Positions 32,915-44,469 of a stretch of DNA of 64,000 bases are shown here, one piece after another. The translations under genes and the position numbers were made by a program. A model generated the notes under the pieces. It saw nothing but the letters and a program-made list of their open reading frames with translations. It searched no databases and had not been told where the DNA came from. Position 1 is the stretch's first letter. Each line of letters starts with the position of its first letter. This DNA comes from Trichodelitschia bisporula (Eukaryota; Ascomycota; Dothideomycetes; Phaeotrichales; Phaeotrichaceae), in assembly GCA_010356995.1 (NCBI GenBank), contig ML996689.1, positions 64,836 to 128,835 on the forward strand, given 5' to 3'.

Positions 32915-34365
32915 ATGAAGAAGCTTACTATTGTGATTAAGCTCGGTAAGTTCGCTCCGCTGTACTGGATTAAGCTGACTTTCTAGGTACGAGCTCTATC
33001 GTCGACGAAACCACCCATGAGCCGCTCCTCTCCATTCTCAGTCTCATCGTCGAGACGGCGGTGCGCCTCAAGAAGGACGGTCACAAGGTGGTTATCGTGT
33101 CCTCTGGAGCCATTGGCACTGGCCTGCGCGAAATGGGCATGGAGAAGCGTCCGAAGCAGCTGGCCATGAAGCAGGCACTGGCAGCCATCGGACAGTGCCA
33201 ACTGATAGGTCTCTGGAAGCAGCTTTTCGGGCACATGAACCAACAAGTAGGGCAAATCCTTATAACCCGCAACGACCTCGACGAGCGCACACGCTACCTC
33301 AATGCGCAGCAGACGCTCTTCCAGCTGCTGGAGTGGGACGCCATCCCCATCGTGAACGAGAACGACACACTGGCCGTGACGGAGATGAAGTTTGGCGACA
33401 ATGACACACTGTCTGCTATCACGGCGGGCCTGGTACACGCCGACTATCTCTTCCTCATGACAGATGTCGACTGTCTCTACGACAAAAACCCGCGCTCCAA
33501 CCCCGACGCAAAACCCATCTTCGTTGTCGAAGACTGCCAAACCCTAACCGCAGACGTCTCATCCGCCGGCTCAGCCCTCGGTACCGGCGGCATGGGCACC
33601 AAAATCGTCGCCGCGCAACTCGCCACCTCCGTCGGCGTCACCACCATAATCACCAAATCCTCCAAGCCGGGCAACGTGCGCGAAATCGTGCAGTACTGGG
33701 AAGCCCTCAAAGCCGCACAGCAAGGCAGCGCGCACAACACCCCCCCAACTTCCGGCACAAATACCCCCTCCCACCCCGTCTCGCTCGCCAACAGCTCCGT
33801 CCTCACCCCTGGGGTCTCGACGCCAGGTAGTGAGACCCCGCCGCTCGCCCCCCCGCCGCTGCACACCCGCTTCGTGCCCGACCCGCACCCGATCCGCGAC
33901 CGCTACTTCTGGATCCTGCACGGGCTGGCCCCGTCGGGCATCGTGTACATCGACGAGGGCGCGCACAAGGCGCTCGCCAACAAAGCCGGCCTCCTACCGC
34001 CGGGCGTCGTCGACGTCGAGGGCTCGTTCGCGCAGAACCAATCCGTGCGGCTCGTCGTGGTCAAGCGTATCAAGGTTGCGGGCGAGGGCGAGCCGGCGTA
34101 TGCGTCCGACCCAGCACCGGTGGAGGTCGGGCGCGCGGTGGTGAATTACTCGTCAGTGGAGATCAAGCTCATTCGGGGGCATAAGGCGTCGGATATTCGT
34201 GGCACGCTGGGGTATGCGGATACGGAGTATGTGGCGCAGAGGGAGAATGTGGCTATGTTTAAGGTGGAGAGGTCGAGGCCGGTGACGCCGGCGCCGGAGG
34301 CGGCTGCTCATACGGGGACTGCTACGACCGCTGCTGCGCCGGCTGCGGCTACGACCGAAGCTTGA
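32915..34365 (+). CDS. PRO1: Glutamate 5-kinase with C-terminal PUA domain
   Basis: Model: join(32915..32945, 32987..34365), 469 aa; the first exon encodes only MKKLTIVIKLG. Glutamate 5-kinase phosphorylates glutamate, the first step of proline synthesis, in the cytosol. Amino-acid-kinase motifs: VIKLGTSSIVDE, VVIVSSGAIGTGLREM, NENDTLAVTEMKFGDND, LMTDVDCLYDKNP and GGMGTKIVAAQLATS. A Ser/Thr/Pro-rich linker (residues ~235-285) precedes the PUA domain, which begins around YFWILHGLAPSGIVYIDEGA. The last ~25 residues are Ala/Thr-rich. Beyond the stop, a +1 frame continues in a similar Pro/Ala/Thr-rich style for about 38 codons, so the true C-terminus may be longer. Confidence 0.94.
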
Positions 34366-36239
34366 GGAGGAGGGGAAGACGAAGCCTATTCCTACGTCTG
34401 CGGCTCCAACTTCGGCTGAGTCGCCGATGATTCCGACGAGTGGGCCGTTGGACGATGATCATGTGCCTGGGAAGGCGGCTTAGGCTCAAGGGAAGGAGGT
34501 ACCGCGGAAGGGGAGCCTGACATCAAGAGCTCTGATCTGGAAGACTGGAAGCGAGCGAGAGGGAGGGTGGGACGGTGGTGCTTCGTTTTTACTTCTGGTG
34601 GGCGCAGGAGTAGTGTGTTCTGGCTGCTCTCTGTTGGGTGGGTGGAGATGGCATGTTATGTGTATGTGAGTGTAAGGCTTGATACGATGTCATTCTGGCG
34701 GCTTTGGATGCTGACGTGGTTTGGGCGGGATGCCTACGGTAATGCAGTTTACGATATATGCGGAGTTCTGGAGCGGGATAGACAAAATGAATACTCGGAG
34801 GCACAAGGCATCAGAGATGTAAGGCGCTTGACGCTCCTGCAGGCCATTCTTCTCAATGAAACTGAGCAGCCCCATGCCTGGTGATGTGCGAGGTAGAGAT
34901 GTGCACCATGAATGCTGCGGGTATGTAACTTTGGTCGACGCCACGAGTAGCACTCGGCTCTTTTCAACTTCCGGCTCTCCACACTCCTCATCAAGAAAAG
35001 CACATTTTCCATCCCATCACTGATCCCGTCACTACTCCCGTCACTTGTCTGATCATTTAATCCACCATTCCATTCATTCAACCAAGCTTTCCGAACATCC
35101 TCTGAATGTTGACCGGTGCATCTTCGCTCCAAGCTGATACTGATATTGGATAAAAGCTGCTGGTGAACGTATAGGAGTGTGTCTTCAGGTTGTCGTCAGA
35201 CTTCCATGAGCGCTAGGTTGGTACAGACCTGTCCGCCACTACAGTGTTTAGAAACCTAAACACGACAACATCTGATATTATAAAGGGGAGGTAAGCTCTA
35301 GGAGATGCCCCAAAGGAGCCCTAGGTCAGACCTGGAACTAATTGCTTTTATGGCACCAGATGCTGCAATCCTTAAGGTTTCTAAACACTGGTGCGGCGAA
35401 CATATCTGTAACAACATAGTGCTCAAGAAAGACTGACGATGAGCTAAAGGGATACTCTTATACACTCGCCAACAGGTTATGAGCCTGGCTGTGCTTGCAA
35501 TTCCTTGTGATATTCGAAGGCCCTCCCCAACCCCATTTGGCCCGAGAAGCATGCAAGCAAGCTGATTAAGATCTTCAGAAACCCTATAACCCTCACGGGC
35601 ACTAACACGCGACAAGGCAGTCAGTTTTGTCAGCTCTACCGTCTAGAACCGCGTTGGACCATGAATCACACTGGAAGGCATGGCACCGATGCTTCAGAGA
35701 GATATCCGGCTTCTGGAATCTCTAGGCCCACATCCGGGGTGTTGCCTCACTGAATCAGGCGATAATAGATATTCAGAAGCTCGACAGCCTCCTCAGAGCT
35801 TGACTCTAAGTGAGCAATTTGGACAGACCGTGGAACGGTTCGGAGAACCCCTCGCTGAAGCTTGTCGGCACCGGTAGATTGCCCGAAGCGGTCACTTGTA
35901 TCTCGTCTGGCGGCAGCTCCGAGGCTTCATCGTCTCCTCCTGACAAGAACTGTGAGCTGGTCTCTCAGGGAGCTTGGTGGTTCACGACAGGGACATGTAC
36001 GACGCCAAGTTCCATCAGTGACCGCCTCACAAGCACATGGTTGAAGAGCAAGGACACGTTCGCCCCTCGAATGAGACTGAGAAGCACGAGCACTCGGAAG
36101 TAACAGCTGCGGCGGCAGCATCTGGGATAGGGCGCTGCTAGATACGCTCAACTGGTATCTGTGAAGATGGGTAACGGAGAATATTGAGGCTGGGACTATC
36201 ACCGCGTAAATAACCCAAACAGTGACCACTATCCCCTCA
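34366..36239. other. 1.9-kb intergenic region with a short MITE and coding-like fragments
   Basis: No intact gene. It holds the short inverted-repeat element at 35242-35390. On the minus strand, a stretch near 35790-35945 (for example ELPPDEIQVTASG) and the frame 35298-35615 look like decayed coding sequence, but I cannot assign a family. Confidence 0.4.
35242..35390. mobile_element. 149-bp MITE-like element with 16-bp perfect terminal inverted repeats
   Basis: The left end CAGTGTTTAGAAACCT and right end AGGTTTCTAAACACTG are perfect inverted copies. Ends of the form CAGTG...CACTG recall hAT-type elements. I see no clear 8-bp target duplication, so family and age are uncertain. Confidence 0.65.
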
Positions 36240-38646
36240 CTACTTCTCATCCCCAAAGACCTTCACCGTCCACATCCCCCCAGCTGACAGACAATGCTCC
36301 CCCACCCCCCCATCCTCACCCACGACCACCTCACCCACCTCCTTTCCCCCCGCATCCACCACGCTCGCCCGATCCCCCGGCTTAGTATGATACAGTCTGA
36401 TCTCCCCCCCCTCCCCAACCCAGTCATACCCAAACCCGCCCTCCCCCTCCTCAGCCCCAACCAGCAACACCGTCCCCTCCCTCACATAAAGCGGCAACGT
36501 CCCAAACCCATGCTTCTCCTTGAGCCACCTGGGGCCCACCACCGTCCTCCCATCCCACCAACTCGTCCACTTCCCCTCAGGCAGATAAACATCCACCTCC
36601 CCCCCCTCCGTATACACCGGCGCCACCAGCAGCGCGTCCCCGAGCATGAACTCGCGATCCACGCTCCACGCCCCCGGATCATGCGGGAACTCTAGCGCCA
36701 CAGCGCGCACACTCACAGGCCATCCCTTCAGCGCCCCCTCCACCGCCTGCGCCAATATATACGGCATCAAACTCCTCTTCACCCTCGTAAACGTCCTCAA
36801 CACCCCCGTCGCACTCTCCCCCCCCTCCCCCTCCTCAATAAGCCACGGCACGCGATAACTCCCACTCCCATGCAGGCGGCTATGACTGCAGAACAACCCC
36901 GTCGCCACCCAGCGCTTGTAAATCCACGCCGGCGGCCGCCCCTCAAAGCCCCCGATATCCATGGACCAGAAACTGAATCCCCCGAGACCGAGACTCAGTC
37001 CGCCGCGTAGGGACTCTGCGAGTCCGGCCATAGTGGACTCGCTGTCGCCGCCCCACACGAGGGGGAAGCGCTGGGTGCCCGTCGTCGCCGTGCGCGCGAA
37101 CAGGACCGCTTGCCCTGGGGCATGCGCGTCGAGAGCGCGGTATACGAGCGCGTTATACGCGAACGCGTAGTAGTTATGCATGCGCGCCGGATCAGACCCG
37201 TCATGCCACGCGACTCCCTCGTGCGGAATCCTTTCGCCGAAGTCCGTTTTCAGGCAGTCGACGCCCGCATCGAAGAGTTTGCGCAGGCAGCCGACGTACC
37301 ACTCGCACGCCGCGGGGTTAGTAACGTCGATGAGGCCCATGCCCGCCTGCCAGAGATCCCATTGCCAGATGGACCCGTCGGTGCGCTTGAGCAGATACCC
37401 GTTCTGCGCCGCGTGGGTGAACACAGGGGATGCCTGGCCCAGGTATGGGTTTATCCACGCGCAGACCTTGCGCGTGAGGCCGGAGGCTTTGAGACGTGCG
37501 ATGGACTCCGCAGGCGCCGGGAAGGCCTGCGTGTCCCACTCGAAGTCGCACCAGTGGAAGGCGCGCATCCAGAAACAATCGTAGTGGAAGACTTCCACTG
37601 GAATACCCCGCTCGGTCATGCCCTCCAGAAACCCGCTGACCGTGGCCTCATCGTACTCCGTCGTGAAGCTAGTGGTGAGCCAGAGGCCGAAGGACCAGGC
37701 TGGCGGGACGGGGGCGCGGCCCGTGAGGATGGCGTATTTGGTTAGGACCTCTTTAGGGGTCGGGCCGTGGATCAGGTACCACTTGAGGCGCTGGCCGGAA
37801 ACGGAGGCTTGCACGCGGGAGCAGCGCTCCGAGCCGATTTCCAGGTCCACGGCGTCGGGCGTGTCGATGAAGATCCCGTAGCCCCGCGACGAGAGCCAGA
37901 AGGGGATGTTCTTGTACGCGAGGTCGGAGGACGTGCCACTGTCCCCATTAGCCCCCTCAACCCCGAAAGCCAACGCACTCACCCATCCTCATTCCAAACC
38001 CTCACACTCTGCCCCACCTTATTCCACGCGCCAAACCTCTCCCCAAGCCCATGAACACTCTCCCCAACCGCAAGATCCGTCTGCGCAAACACGAAGTGCT
38101 CGAATCCGCGCATGTCCCCCGTGGCCTTCATATTTCCCGGCGGCGGAGTCATCGCAAAGCCCACACTCCTAAAGCCCAAGCTCGTAACCTCCCTCCCCTC
38201 GCCATCCGTAAACGCAAGGCTGAAATTCCGCCTATCCGCGCCCACACTAACACCCAACCCCCCACTCCGCAGCGTAACCGCGCCATCATCCTTCCACTCC
38301 AGCTCCGGGTTCACCTCGGGCTTGCCGTCGGGATAGAGCTCGAAATGCGGTCCCGGCTGAAGATCCCCCTTCCAATGCACCACCTCAAGCGAAATAACCC
38401 CATCAAACGCCGCCTCGAGGTTAATCGTCAGGGTCGGACAATTAAGCGTATCCCCACGGTCGCGGATCTGCTTCGTTGGACAAAGCAACTCAAGTCCATG
38501 TGCCGCCGTTTCTTTAACCGTGTAGATATGCTCCGCATAACTGACCGCCTTGTCCGCGGCCGTGAGCCACATGCCTAGGCCCAGGTTAGCTAGCTTGCCC
38601 AGCCACAGCGGGCGCGAGCGAGCGACGTACCATCGCGGAACTTCAT
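36240..38646 (-). CDS. GH31 alpha-xylosidase
   Basis: Model: complement(join(36240..37938, 37983..38574, 38631..38646)), 768 aa, close to the ~770 aa of YicI-type enzymes. It releases alpha-linked xylose, for example from xyloglucan oligosaccharides. A 16-nt first exon encodes MKFRD plus one base; splicing the 56-bp intron yields MKFRDGMWL, the expected family start. The second intron (44 bp) restores WNEDGGTSSDLAYKNIPF. Catalytic residues: nucleophile Asp435 in DCLKTDFGERIP and acid/base Asp501 in VWGGDSEST, with the same 66-residue spacing as in YicI. No signal peptide is visible, so the enzyme is probably intracellular and needs imported substrate. Upstream lie a TATA box and a CGG-N10-CCG palindrome. 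Confidence 0.94.
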
Positions 38647-38701
38647 TTTGCAAGACAATGGGGTACGATTGGGCAGAAGAGTTGACTCGCGGGCGGCGGG
38701 G

Positions 38702-38724
38702 TATATACGGTACCACAGTACCGT
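38702..38724 (-). promoter_or_regulatory. TATA box and CGG-N10-CCG palindrome before the alpha-xylosidase gene
   Basis: TATATA at 38702-38707 lies ~55 bp before the ATG. Directly upstream of it, ACGGTAC-CACA-GTACCGT (38707-38724) is a perfect 7-bp inverted repeat, i.e. CGG and CCG triplets separated by 10 bp. Zn2Cys6 activators commonly bind inverted CGG triplets. The factor is unknown. Confidence 0.5.
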
Positions 38725-39037
38725 GCCCTGCCCGGCTGCGGAGGAATTAAGTTACCTCAAGCAATGGGCCGGGGGTGTGCGCAATTGCCCCGGCCGGGAT
38801 GGGCCGGTCGGCGCGGCTGGGGGTGCGGGGTGGCGCGGGGCGCGAGGCTCGGGGCGCATCACAGCGTGGCATGATGGGGTGGCAGGTTACAAGCTTCGGA
38901 AACAAGAGTTCGGCTGGTAGTGCTTGTCGCTATGCTACCATACCCCACATCGCAAGCTAGTTCAAGCTACCCTGCCATGAGCTAACAGTAGCTACCCCAC
39001 CACGAGCTATCCCGAGCTGTCCTACTGCCGTCCAAAA

Positions 39038-40772
39038 TTAGACCTTCAACCGCGTTGCTAGAATCCAAGCCGCGGTGTAGAAAACCTGTCCGCGTCAATG
39101 GCCATGTTACGACGGCGATGTCACGACAGCTCGGAGAACTTACTACGGAAGCAAAATACGGCGCGCCGAGCCCCGCGCCGCCGATCCCAATACCCGCGGC
39201 CCAAATAGCCGTCATCAGCGGCGTGCCGACTAGCGTGCCGACCGTGCGGGCGAGCATCACGATGCCGTAGTCCTGCGTACTTGCGCCGATGTGCTCGTCG
39301 GTTACGGCGCGGCTTTTGATGAGCGACATGGTGAAGACAGGGAGGGCGGAGCCGGAGGCGTAGATTACGAAGGCTAGGTGGGGGATTAGTTCTAGCTTGC
39401 GGGGCGGAGAAGGGGGGACGGACAGATGATTAGCATCCACATTTTTGAGGATAGGGCGATGCAGAGGGCGCCGAGGACGGAGAGGAGTAGGGTGAGTTTT
39501 GTGCCGGCGCGGTTTATGGCTGTGCCGTCTAGTGCGGAGCGCGTGAGGAGGCAGCGGACTGTTGTTGGGACGATGATGGTCAGGCATATGATGTTGACTG
39601 CTGCCTTGAGGGAGAGCAGGTAGCCCGCCTATACTGTCAGAAGCCACCTCCGGCGCCGCAAGGACAGTGATCTCACATCGGCAAATGTCCACCCGTACCG
39701 CTTCGAGATGTACTGCACCAGTACAGGCGTATTCGAGCTCGCCAGCGACGCAAGGCTGAAAATGCCGAGCAGGATACTGAAGTTCGTGCGGCGGATAGGT
39801 AGCTTCTTGATGGTGGATAATCCTTCGGCGAACTTGCTCACCGCACGGCTGAGCATGCTCTGCTGCCCGCCTCGTGGGACAGGGTCGAGCAATGAGCTGC
39901 GCTCTGCCTCATCGCCGCGCTCGCGAAGTTTGGCCTTGACCAAGGGTCGATTCGGAAGCACCAGAAGCAGCGGCATTGCAGCGAGCAGCAGTCCAATGCC
40001 GAGCCAGAACGGCGCCCAAAGATTCCAGGTCATGGTGCGCGCGGCGATGGACGGGCTGAGCAGGGCCACGATGTACGAGACGGAAGATTGGTACGCAAAA
40101 GCGGAGGAACGATGCATCTCAGTGCTCGAGATCTCGATGATGACGCTCGCGATGCTAGACTGGATGACGCAGTCCCCGCCGCCAAAGAGCGAGAACAGCG
40201 GCGCGAAGAGCATGGCGTAGGTGGGTATGGTGTCGAAGTAGCCTAGCCGTCAGACGTCTTCCGCATAGCGTACAGTACACATACCAACAACCACAAGCCA
40301 CGAGTACATCAGCGCCAAACCGCCCAAATTCGCGCACAAAATAACCCTCCTCCACCCGCGATCCGCAAGCACGCCCAGCGGAAGTGTCACCAGCAAATCT
40401 AACCATCAGCCGCATCCCCACCAGCACACCAGCACACCAGCACCTACCACAAACCACATGCCCCGTCTCCAGCATCCCCACCAACCACGCCAAGCGCGTC
40501 TGAATACCATCCAACTTACACAGCCTTTCAGGCACATCCCCCCCCGGCCCAACCACGCCCGGATCCCGCTCGAGGTAATACTCGCGACAATACCGCAACT
40601 CAACCACACGCGTGAGCGGGAGGTTCATCATGCGAACCGCCATGTTCTGGCACGCGAGCAGGGCGAGCAGCGCAGCGAGCCGGAGCGCATAGCGGGGATC
40701 TTTGGGCGGAGGCGCGGCTGGCGCGTCTGGCGCGTCGGGGGCGGGGACGCTGGACTCAGGTGAGGCCGTCAT
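39038..40772 (-). CDS. Major-facilitator-superfamily transporter
   Basis: Model: complement(join(39038..39085, 39144..39373, 39424..39628, 39677..40242, 40285..40398, 40448..40772)), 495 aa. Five introns of 42-58 bp were placed by frame and membrane-helix continuity; the junctions give VVCDLLVTLPLGVLADRGWR (MFS loop 2-3 motif), VVVGYFDTIPTYAMLFAP, WTFADAGYLLSLKAAVN, MLIISFVIYASGSALPVF and ASVVFYTAAWILATRLKV at the end. About twelve helices with a long central loop (KLRERGDEAERSSLLDP). It resembles fungal MFS proteins of unassigned cargo rather than the sugar family. The most uncertain junction is 39374-39423; other acceptors there give stops or the wrong frame. Confidence 0.82.
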
Positions 40773-41111
40773 GGTTGGGTTGGGGGCTCGGGTCGGCCGT
40801 TGCCATGGCTTTTGAAGGGGATCCAGTGTGGGCTGTATTTGTTCGGAGGTTGGTGGAGTGTGAAGGTAGGCCCGCGGCGGGATGGGTGTCGATCGTGGTG
40901 AATGGTGTTGTCCGCACGCCAGTAGGTCCGTGCACGTGAGGCGTTTCGTACGTTCAGCCTTCCTCACAAATGGGAGTCCTCTCGGGTTCTTGAGTACGGA
41001 TATTATGCAGGTCTCAGTACAGCATAATTCAGCCGTGACATTAGCTCCCCACATAGACTTTAATCGTCATTATAGCAGTGCAGTACGGTGACCTGTGAAC
41101 GATGCGATAGG

Positions 41112-41398
41112 CTTATCGATAAGGACATATCACTGCTTTGAGCCAAAGAGAAGCTGCCTTCTGGCCATTATCGTCGAATACCACAACAGTCTTTGAGCGA
41201 TCAAAGCGAGCTGGAACAGGTCTGGGAACCCATAGCTCAAGAAGCCCAGGCGGTAAGTCCTCTTTAAGCTCGGTCGGGCGCTCAAATCTCCGGGCCCCAC
41301 TGGCGGCCTCTAAGGCGACACTCTCGTCAGCAAGTTGGCAGGTACTTGAGGACAGAGACTTGCCAGTCCCAAAATCCCGCGCTCCTGGGATTTTCTAA
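41112..41398 (-). pseudogene. Orphan coding-like fragment without a start codon
   Basis: An open stretch of ~95 codons ends at a TAA (41112-41114) and begins after a TAG, with no Met at its start. The composition looks protein-like (for example RRFERPTELKEDLPPGLLEL and SKTVVVFDDNGQKAASLWLK). I do not recognise the family. It may be the last exon of a decayed gene or a gene whose upstream exons I could not find. The opposite strand is also open (41138-41398), which weakens the call. Confidence 0.3.
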
Positions 41399-43250
41399 CT
41401 TGCAGAAATGGCTTTGGCATGCACGAACAATGTGTATCTCTTGCTGACGCCCGCATGTCCTAACGTCCTAGCTGTTGAGATGGACCACTCCCGTCCATTT
41501 GCCCAATACGGTCATCTGCACAGCCGCCGTTTCCGCAGTTCCCACTCATCAATGCAGAAAAAGCCCTGCAGACGAATGCCCCGCCTCACTTAACCACCGC
41601 CCCAATGCATTACCTGCTAGCAATACGCATATGAAGCCGCGAAAGTGGATCCAATACCGCCCAGAATTGTTCGGAGCTTTGGAGTGAAGAAAGCTTCCAC
41701 GACGTTGTGGGGCAGCAGTATCCAGTGATGCAGGAAGACGAGTCAAGAACCTGCATTCCCTCCGCAAACCGTCGACATCGGAGAAGTGTCTCGGCAGGAC
41801 TGCAGCGATCGGCGGGTGGCTGCAGATGGCGTTGTTAGGGACGGGAGGCCGGAAGGAGCCGTGCGGGGCACGAGGGGAGGGGCGGGGGCGGGGCAGGTGG
41901 AATGCTCCGTTGGCGACGGCATTGGCGATGTAATGTGGCATCGGACAGTATTTTCTCTGCGAATCTTGCTAACACCTCGTACTCGGTTGTACGTGGTGTC
42001 GCTGTCTTCAGTTCGGCCTTCGGAGTATGGCAGTCACGGCCCAAGGGGCCTTATGTAAACAGCATATTGTACCCCACAAGCGCTTTCGACGCCCCGCAGG
42101 AATGCAGGTGCAATGCCCAACCATGAACATCCATTTTGCATTGCAGCACACTAACCACGCACAGAGAATACGAGGCATACCGCCTGACTCTTCTCTTCTT
42201 GCTGCGAAGGTAAGCGCGGCAGCAGAGAATGCGTTGGTGTTGTGGAGCCTGGGATGTAGCTGGTCCTCTCACTTCAGCCACTAGTTCATTCCCTCGCCTG
42301 GATCCGAGTGGAGCGATGCATGATAGGCTAGTGGTAAGGCAGAGAGCAAATATCTGAGGAGAGTGGGAATGATGGGATCCGGAGGGTAATACAGGTGGGG
42401 CTATCAGAATGGCTGGTGGGAGATTCAGTTCGGCAAAGTCCAGAGTGTGGTGATGGCCTGGCGAGCTGAGGGGTAGTATGAGAGCCCTTTATCTTCAGGG
42501 AAGAGCTACAGTTCAAGGAGACACGTGCAGTGGTGACGGTGTGATGTGAACGATTAGACAAAGGCGAAGAGAGAAAAGAAGAGAGAGAGACGAAGCTAAA
42601 CTAAAATACATGCGGCGGTCCGGCGGCGCACGCGGGCCCTCGTCCCCCTGCCCGTCCTGGGCATCGCCGTCCTCGAAGGCACGGCTGATGATGTCATCCA
42701 TGCCGACGGTGTACGACAATGGACGAGCCGAAGGCGGTTTGCGAGGGACCCGGGACACCCTCAGCCTCATCCGCAACAGGCGCGTTGCCGCCCGTCCCTG
42801 TCTGCACATAGCTGTACTCACGTCCCATGTGTGCTTTCCTTTCATCATGCGTACCTTCCGTCATGAGCGGCCTTCCAGGCTAACATGCTCCTTCACGGAC
42901 ACGCAGGGCTGTGGGGATCTCATTGGGAGACAGGCCAAGCCGAGTGATTTTCGCGTTGTTCAAGGAGTCTTGAATTCAGCCAACGGTATCCGGTCGACTC
43001 GACCTTGAACGCGTCCTCGGGGAGCGACCGACTCGCGGCCATGCCCGATGTTCAATCCTTTCATTCCAGTACTGAAAACCCCGCTTCAAATGTTTCTGAC
43101 AATGTCAGGTATGAGCGCCTTGACGGTCGGGTACTGACGATCCGGAAACGTAGAAAACCCAGTCATCTTGAGCCCTGTTTACTAACATGTGGAGATAGCA
43201 TTTCAATGGGAGCCCTCCCGAAGGTCGGTAACAAAAGCCTACGCCGGTTG

Positions 43251-43607
43251 TTAGTACTCCCTAGGGCGGGGGATGTAGATGTCGTATACCGTACATACCT
43301 CCATCTTCCTGGTCGTTTTGGACTTGTATTGCCTAATTCCGTCCATTACAATCTTCCGTCCGACGTCGTACTCCCATCCAAGCGGGCCGTTAGCGGGGCC
43401 GAATACCTCCGTCCAAGCATCGTCAACCTGGAAGCTTGATGTGTAGAGGAAGGCCTCTAAGCGCGCCCTAACAGAGATGATGCGCATCCGCTGGTCAGTT
43501 GCCGCTTCGGCTTCCTGGACATCCTGCTGCATCTAGGCCTTGGCTCGGCGCTTCCGCTTCTTGGACGCTCCTTCGAAGCGCTCATGAATAAGCAGCTCGC
43601 GGGGCAT
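43251..43607 (-). pseudogene. Small hypothetical gene interrupted by an in-frame TAG
   Basis: From an ATG at 43607 the frame reads 24 codons (MPRELLIHERFEGASKKRKR...), meets TAG at 43535-43533, and continues in the same frame for 93 more codons starting MQQDVQEAEAATDQRM and ending IYIPRPREY. Composition is consistent across the stop. A single C-to-T change (CAG to TAG) would explain it. The family is unknown. Confidence 0.4.
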
Positions 43608-44469
43608 GGTGCTGATCCATTGTGACCCTCTGCCCGGGCGGACCTGTTCTTATTAGCATAAGCATCAAACTTTGCGGCGTAAACTCACAATCTGAATACT
43701 CGCGTTCGCATATCAGCTTCTACTCCTTCCCCATTTGCTACGCAGGGGGGTTTTTCATTGGGTGGTGGATTGCCGGAGGAAGGAGATATTCCCCACATTT
43801 TGAGGACTTTGTCCACTTCTTGGTATTGGTGTTCAAACGGTCTGGACATTGTAGAGGAAAGGCAGTGAGAAATGCAAGAAATCCCTTACATAATCACCTT
43901 CGGATATTCTTCACGGCACCACTCGTATCTGAACGTCGGGCTGCCATTGCGGTGTGGTGTGACGAAAGTAAACGGCTGTTTTGACTGATATCGGCATCAG
44001 CTTGGAGCGAAAATGAACAGCCAACATTCAGAGGAAGTTTGGAAGATGGCTTGCATGAATTGAATGATGGGTTGCATGACGGCACGAGTGATGAACGAGC
44101 GATACGATGAAGGATGGGCTGAGTGATGGGTTGAGTGATGAAATGAGTGATGGGTGGAGGTGTTGGGTTGAGGTGTTGGGTTGAGGGTTGAGGGTGTTGG
44201 GTTGAGGTGTTGGGTTTTTATGGGGAGGTTGAGACTTGAAGTTGGGAAGGAGCCGTGGAGGTCTCGACTAGGGCTACACAACCTCAGCATCATGGCCTTC
44301 CTCACAAATTTACACTCTCAGGAAATGACGTCAACTCATACGAGGTAGTAGCCTAGCGTTGGCTACAGCATTCATTTTGTACCGACACCGAGATTTGACA
44401 CAATTAATCGCCAGTCATGTCCAAGTCGCCTTCGTCCACCCACCGTTCCGCCAACATCTCCATCCTCGC

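Larger units (their letters stand above)
40773..44469. other. 3.7-kb gene-poor region with gene fragments
   Basis: No intact gene found. Two coding-like fragments on the minus strand are listed separately (41112-41398 and 43251-43607). Around 44100-44215 the minus strand is rich in short CAACAC/ACTCAA-type direct repeats. Many small frames overlap on both strands without motifs. Confidence 0.45.
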
